Of a DNA stretch of 64,000 nucleotides, positions 61,901 to 64,000 are shown piece after piece (positions within the stretch are counted from its first letter, which is position 1; every line of letters begins with the position of its first letter). The position numbers were made by a program, and so were the translations under genes. The notes below the pieces were generated by a model. That model ran no database searches, was not told where the DNA came from, and saw only the letters and a program-made list of their open reading frames with translations. Source of the DNA: Branchiostoma floridae (Eukaryota > Chordata > Leptocardii > Amphioxiformes > Branchiostomatidae); assembly GCF_000003815.2 (NCBI RefSeq), contig NC_049995.1:5791552-5855551 (forward strand), given 5' to 3'.

Positions 61901-63788
61901 AGTTGTCAAATTGAAAGTCATTGATATTTTGTGTTTGTTGGTTTTAACAATGATATACTGAAACAGTAATGGTATCTTTGGCAATAGGAATTCTATTCAT
62001 GAGCATTTCCTGTAATAGAATGCTGTTTCATTGAGTAAAACAATGTTGGGTTATGTGTGAAATATAGACCAACTTTACACGGTGTAGTGTAACATGGATA
62101 GAATGTATGAAATGAGCCTTCCCTACAGTATGTAGATATATTTTCCACATCAACAGCTGTTGGTACTTTGCTATGATAGTGCTTGTGTGAGCTTGTCACA
62201 GCTACATGTATGCCCAATAAGAAATAACCAGCTTTTGGCAATTTTTCCATGTGTTTTTCTTATTGCAGATTAAAAAGTGAACCAAAAGTCTGTATCTGAT
62301 TTGCATCCTGTTTTGCACTGATTATGGTCATGCAACAGTAATAGAAATGCTTTGAAGATGCATGTTAATGTTGATACAGCCAAATTTTCCCAGCTAAAAC
62401 AAACCTTAGCCAAATCCTACAGGCTAACCCTAACCTAGCAATAAAGGAATCCAATATTATATAAGGAACATTTGGCCTGTATTTCTGTTTGACTTTTATT
62501 TTTGTACATGAATTAATGTTCAACAATTGCAGCTGTGTCTTTTGTAGTTAAGTATAACAAATCCAAGTTGTTGATTACTTGATAATTTCTTGGAAATAAC
62601 AATTTGACTTGGTGAGAAATATACATCAGCATCTTGCTGTCTGGTGCAGCATACTGTGTTGTCTTTAAATTCAAATAAAGTTAAATTTAAAGAGATATAC
62701 TTTCACCAAAAAAGTTAACAAATACAAAGTTTTCTTCTGATAAATTCTGAAAAAAATTACTTTTCTTCTTCTCTGCTTTGAATTGTCCTTTGTATGGCAA
62801 AGCCCCTTGAAGATCTATGTCATCTGTGACTCCAAAATTAATGGTATTTCATTTTGTTGAAGGTTCATATTTCAAAGTTTTCCATAGCATAAAAGCTTCC
62901 AAACCTATTGGTATCGTTTAAAGTTTGTCTGACTTCGACTATATGGCGATCCTGCACCCCGAAGATCAGTAGATCTAGTTGGATATCATGTTTATCGCTA
63001 GTCAAGGACTCCCCGGTTTCAATATACCGCGCGTACCACTTCCGGGTACCCGTCATCCTTAGCGAAAACCATGAGTCGAGCCTCGTTTCCGTGAGCCGGT
63101 CTGTCGCCACACCCCCTTGATTGATTCCATGGTTTGGTATTATCTCATGCCATTGTAGGATCTGCTTGGAGATTAATGATTTTCAGTGACGAACTTTGCA
63201 TGACACAACCTAAGGTCCTTAGGTTTGTCCATAGGCGGTCGGCCAAGGAATTGTCTTTGATTCGCCCGTACACCGCGTACCGTATCGCTGAGCATTGCCG
63301 GGGTTGGGGATTACCCGAAGGTCGGGGAAGTCGGCGAAGCCGACCAATCGGCGCAGGAGTTTTTCCACCCGAAGGTCGGCTAAGCCGACCAATCGGCGTA
63401 GCCGATTTAGAGCGCGGCGAAGCCGCGCGGCGAGCAAAGTTAGGGGAAAGGCGGCGCAAAGGATGACGGGAAATACTCGCACTAAGAAGATAGTAATCTT
63501 TGACGGGAGCATCTGAGGAGGCATTTCCGGATTGGCGGTACACGGCGGACTACCGTGGCAGACAGCGCGCGGCGGGGTTCCTGTTACTCAACAAAAAACA
63601 CAAAATCTCCGACCTTCCGAAGCTGTTCCCACAGCGACATTCTGTCCCCTTCAGCCCGAAGTACTCGTAACCTCCGTTAGCGCAGTGCGTCACACATTTC
63701 CCAGGGTTCATGTCGCCAGCTGTCAGTAGACTGTTCGTCAGGTCCTGGTCTCCGCCGTCGTTGAAACATCCGACGTAGTTGTAACCGT
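46905..63788 (-). CDS. WSC-domain endo-beta-1,3-glucanase (GH16 family), 5' end outside window
   Basis: Eight exons: 63614-63788, 51486-51577, 50588-50767, 49971-50048, 49255-49372, 48573-48644, 47814-47946, 46905-47120, in phase (355 codons visible). The first two encode a Cys-rich WSC domain: YNYVGCFNDG, CVTHCANGGYEYFGL, ECRCGNSFG, CHISCPGDSGKECGG, NGVTSVYGQ. GH16 follows: FKYGKVEVWAKLPTGDWIWP, IWLLPRD, the catalytic GEIDIMESRGN (first Glu nucleophile, last Glu acid/base), TLHWGP, TDFHKWVLTWT, PFDRE, FYLIFNVAVGG and a DVAMQIQSIKVWRF end. Both catalytic acids are present, so this should be an active laminarin/beta-glucan hydrolase rather than an inactive GNBP-type recognition protein. WSC domains often bind carbohydrate. 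A signal peptide is expected upstream. The first donor (GTCGGA) is weak but closes the frame. Intron 1 is 12 kb and carries a retrotransposon. Roles could be digestion of algal glucan or defence. Confidence 0.9.
47461..47628. mobile_element. Hairpin MITE in glucanase intron
   Basis: AGTCTCTACTAGACTCCGGG on the left pairs with CCCGGAGTCTGGTAGAGACT on the right; CCGTAGAAATGGAA pairs with TTCCATTTCTACGG. The centre also folds (AGCCGG..CCGGCT). About 165 bp, non-coding. Confidence 0.8.
49430..49585. mobile_element. Hairpin MITE in glucanase intron
   Basis: Left CAGTGGCATAAGATACAATG TAGTATCAAA pairs with right TTTGATACTATCTTATGCTACTG; outer parts (CTCCAAGCAGATTTAC and GGGTCTACATGGAGAT) pair imperfectly. 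Non-coding. Confidence 0.7.
52200..52390 (+). repeat. Isolated unit of the ~183-bp repeat, left of the retrotransposon
   Basis: Shares CTTTTGATGAAGAAATA, AGTTGACCTTCAATTGACCT, GACACCCAGCCACATTC and CCCCGGAAAT with the array at 59370-60330. After it comes AAAAAAGCTGTGCCTTGCCG, which resembles AAAAAAGCTGGCGTAAAGCC TTGCC at 59322. Confidence 0.7.
52786..53152 (+). repeat. Two classes of tandem repeat in the retrotransposon leader
   Basis: First, three ~46-bp units (AAGTCGGTTGAACTCTGGGC then TTTGATGAGTTGATCTA), with GTCGG at 52796, 52842 and 52887. Then two ~115-bp units (AATCTAGTTGCAGCATTGT, CCCCGCCCATT, GACTGGGCTGAGAGGGG, TCATCCATTGT) starting about 52923 and 53041. The arrangement resembles promoter monomers at the 5' end of some L1 elements. 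Confidence 0.85.
53471..55429 (+). CDS. Retrotransposon ORF1: CCHC/C2H2 nucleic-acid-binding protein
   Basis: 652 residues from ATG. The N-terminal ~155 residues look like an RNA-binding fold (not proven). Three zinc knuckles follow, near residues 157-207: CLRCNQEGHESANC, CNKCQSIGHLAMDC and CLSCRAEGHTARRC, all CX2CX4HX4C. Next is an acidic Ser/Pro-rich region with three 23-residue repeats (core VAVVEPSEDVLSEAAPSL, nt ~54370-54580). The C-terminus has a Cys-rich module (CQGCELDY, CHQC, CQSCHDG) and two C2H2-like fingers (C..HLAKAHG, C..HLYNVH). Such ORF1 proteins coat the element RNA and act with ORF2. Reading frame undamaged. Confidence 0.9.
   Translation: MKRPLSIKVAVYRDRLTYEQVFTLLSEVSAPMSSIQAVQSLGPNSFDVSFSSVHERTLYAGKLSGLDAVDVSSYAAAEIIVTATRIPYELDDNYVRNWLNQYCAVITSRMVTYRDRPTIKNGNRQYKVVLKPGCNIPSAWKMYDGRMVFFRYVGQPRTCLRCNQEGHESANCAVTFCNKCQSIGHLAMDCTNDVVCLSCRAEGHTARRCPLSFANRIKMGASWAKSQELPAGVSQVREHHDGGVPQAANKPDRSELAHVSDAESGVSDPVSPPGHPGSVDPGTSSAVKSDVSSPVAESEASPPVAVVEPSEDVLSEAAPSLTKFSPVAVVEPSEDLLSGAAPSLTKFSPVAVVEPSEDVLSEAAPSLAKPGLSSSSSEQVPSTSAAPVPAPRARSQRRRRKAASPIRPVTRRYMCQGCELDYTITLEVVSCHQCKADITPESALLAFCEGPVCQSDNRLFLCQSCHDGNSDIADKDSRKRCRGDSSEGSASAKTLSKGKKIRKEPDSDSSLVIEEFPSESLRSVDGNESDSTVGSRSLIIDEDTSDASQAPSPDLVAKARAIVISSDLYKNKAVFVCNQFISHGCDELLHSFRSLKSHLAKAHGISGDVVPCKVGNCSRFFKTTMLCLKHLYNVHPQFVNRIGVEGIDDLYH
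55444..58938 (+). CDS. Retrotransposon ORF2: endonuclease and reverse transcriptase
   Basis: 1164 residues. The APE-like endonuclease has LIATLNVCGLRS, VCLQECH, MYAPN, CGDFNCVEDVD and FTDHDCVSLS, covering the usual catalytic Asn, Glu, Asp and His positions. The reverse transcriptase has LLPKKGDPLDPKNRRPISLL, ISLDQAKAFDRV (motif A), GVRQGCPMSPLLYAISL (motif B) and QYADDNSAIV (motif C). A C-terminal CPRRNCRATETVTHAIWSC fits the CCHC finger of L1/Tx1 ORF2. ORF1 ends 14 bases upstream, so ORF2 is probably made by reinitiation or internal entry; the first ATG is at 55444 and a second, just before the endonuclease, at 55477. No frameshift or stop. Confidence 0.93.
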   Translation: MLFDIPSLCSLMVLIATLNVCGLRSPQKRRQVFGFCRQHKFDVVCLQECHVSSTSEAVLWEKEWGGQAFWALGSSQSRGVGILLSPSFNFDVVKKSCDDSGRVVCVVLSDGVRNFKVCNMYAPNISAERTGFFKNLYKFLSGAEPLILCGDFNCVEDVDIDKRGGNPAHGSGGSTILKDICADFNVHDSWRHENPSKKVFTWRQPTKGIACRLDRFYSSKCLVVSNYCFLPAYFTDHDCVSLSILPDVKKKPGLWKCNVSILKRDKVLNDFKLAFNNWKTLKPGFPSLRAWWDDVKARTRSLLIRISCELARERRESMFTLNNELVDLTNKMNDGASSADILRRYECTKSSLSELSAEEARGAFVRSRVKQFVEGEKCTSYFVSQASSRSRQRRISSVRDSTGRVVQDDEEILDVFKLFYEDLFSAEPIDKCEANNLCNNLEGSLDPDEVSSLEGPLSLDELWAALRSMENNKSPGSDGLPKEFYVAFWDVIAGDLLSVFEEVFSSGELSQSQSFGVITLLPKKGDPLDPKNRRPISLLNCDYKILAKVLNNRLKMVAASVISPDQTCGIPGRSIQCNLLLMRDIVTYVNMNNFDCAIISLDQAKAFDRVNIDFLHLTLAKMGFGPVFRKWVAILYHNITSAVSVNGSLSSSFSLSRGVRQGCPMSPLLYAISLEPFAATVRADAAIHGLRLPGGREVKISQYADDNSAIVTTDESIRRLFAVIDMYNRGSGSLLNLDKCMGLWLGSWRKRLDCPKNFKWTSVSIRLLGGTFGSVNMPLVNWRERQAKFEAVLRRWDSFSLSFAGKVVVVNNLALSTLWYIAPVFSPPESVVKDITRAVFKFFWSSRAEMVSRQTVMLPLDKGGWDLIDFGVKANCFYCRPFTSILDRPDLPWVQLAKYWLGFFARRFEPSSWSNSSPHSPEAPPHYSLMRKLTLEFVNASASKTWDKTCTVQSLYKAAILARSHTPSACFLERGVDWSLVFSTVHNTLLENNLKELSWKVAHGALKTNYLTCSIWHRTPSPLCPRRNCRATETVTHAIWSCGEVLLTWTWVEGFIRRWVVSSFRVSRAVALYGVMSSTLKKCKRDVCTYILAVARSKIWWSRCQALFDNNFVSHIELVSLIKEALRFKLKVEFVRLGSESFLAEWCQSVRWASVRTGVLVLRF
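59370..60480 (+). repeat. ~183-bp tandem repeat, about six units
   Basis: TCAATAGTAC-type landmarks occur at about 59391, 59574, 59758, 59940, 60123 and (diverged) 60307. Each unit has CTCCAACATATATTGGAATA, TCAAGTCCATCCAT, a TTTTGATGAAGAAA block, an AGTTGACC block, CACCCAG(C/T)CACATTC-like and CCCCGGAAATA. Divergence increases to the right. Confidence 0.9.
60481..63312. other. Intronic, mostly AT-rich DNA
   Basis: No supported gene. A TTTTTTTCAG followed by ATGGTGTCCGCTCAGCAGTG and an early stop (61111-61140) could be a tiny terminal exon of an unknown plus-strand transcript, with AATAAA near 62674; support is weak. A diverged MITE relative lies at 61313-61550. The minus-strand ORF 62865-63110 (81 codons, better than background composition) matches nothing recognised. 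Confidence 0.4.
63313..63428. repeat. Cluster of four perfect GC-rich triloop hairpins
   Basis: GTCGGC-GAA-GCCGAC (63330-63344), GGTCGGC-TAA-GCCGACC (63374-63390), ATCGGC-GTA-GCCGAT (63392-63406) and GCGCGGC-GAA-GCCGCGC (63412-63428). Two direct copies of a CCCGAAGGTCGG..GCCGACCAATCGGCG unit, about 53 bp apart, contain the first two. The GC content contrasts sharply with the AT-rich surroundings. No function assigned. Confidence 0.85.
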
Positions 63789-64000
63789 CTGAAAAAGAAG
63801 TGCCGTGTTTAGAGCTACTTTCAAGTAGATACTGTAAGATTAAGTTCAACACTTCTTCCTACACATCTTTAATGCCAATGCGACATGTATCTTTATGTTT
63901 TTGCTCCGTTTCTTCTTCTTCTTCTCCTGTTCCAAGCAAATAAGCTTTAAGGTTGATGGCCCGAACCAGCCGCCTGTCAAAATGATTAAGTAGCAGGCAG
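63789..64000. other. Intron upstream of the first visible WSC exon
   Basis: Holds the acceptor of the WSC exon (CTTTTTCAG on the minus strand) and a CTT-rich tract near 63910. No further exon recognised before the window ends. Confidence 0.5.

Noticed and set aside
63145..63543. 132-codon minus-strand ORF, Arg/Ser/Pro-rich
   Set aside because: It is the GC-rich hairpin cluster read in frame; periodic low-complexity product without a domain.

Overview
The window looks like nuclear DNA of a cephalochordate (lancelet, Branchiostoma-like). The evidence is split genes with short exons and GT-AG introns, several chordate gene families (a steroid-sulfatase-type arylsulfatase, a FAM151/menorin-like protein), a WSC plus GH16 beta-1,3-glucanase of the kind kept by marine invertebrates, and dense MITEs, SINE-like copies and non-LTR retrotransposons (CR1-like and Tx1/L1-like). 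No operons, CRISPR arrays, rRNA genes or intact tRNA genes were seen. The organism call is inference from gene content.

Layout, left to right. 0-5 kb holds the last two coding exons of a stathmin-like gene (+), with a tandem duplication that creates a stop-containing copy of an exon start. 5-11.7 kb is gene-poor and holds a 5'-truncated CR1-like retrotransposon (-), a diverged ~170-bp tandem repeat and a second LINE-like 3' end with an AATAC microsatellite tail. 11.7-15.7 kb is a leucine-rich-repeat transmembrane receptor (+) whose cytoplasmic tail carries eight 35-residue repeats with a Tyr-Asn-Ser-Pro (YxxP) motif; its LRR and LRRCT parts lie in different frames. 15.7-26.1 kb is gene-poor, with microsatellites, a higher-order satellite (18.9-19.9 kb) and a 1.3-kb palindromic relic of a Tc1/mariner element (23.3-24.6 kb). 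26.1-31.8 kb is a complete seven-exon sulfatase gene (+) with the Cys-type formylglycine signature and a steroid-sulfatase-like membrane hairpin. 33.9-45.3 kb (-) is a thirteen-exon type II membrane protein with three menorin-like domains, two of them degenerate; its introns hold at least six mobile-element copies. 46.9-63.8 kb (-) is a secreted-type WSC plus GH16 glucanase whose 5' end lies beyond the window. Its 12-kb first visible intron hosts a Tx1/L1-like retrotransposon with both ORFs open (53.5-58.9 kb, + strand), set in a ~183-bp tandem repeat.

The genes do not form an obvious pathway; they are independent neighbours. Exon models were built by hand from reading frames, splice signals and phase bookkeeping. 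The sulfatase, menorin and glucanase models close in phase from end to end; the LRR receptor does not, and this is reported as a finding. Repeat boundaries are approximate.
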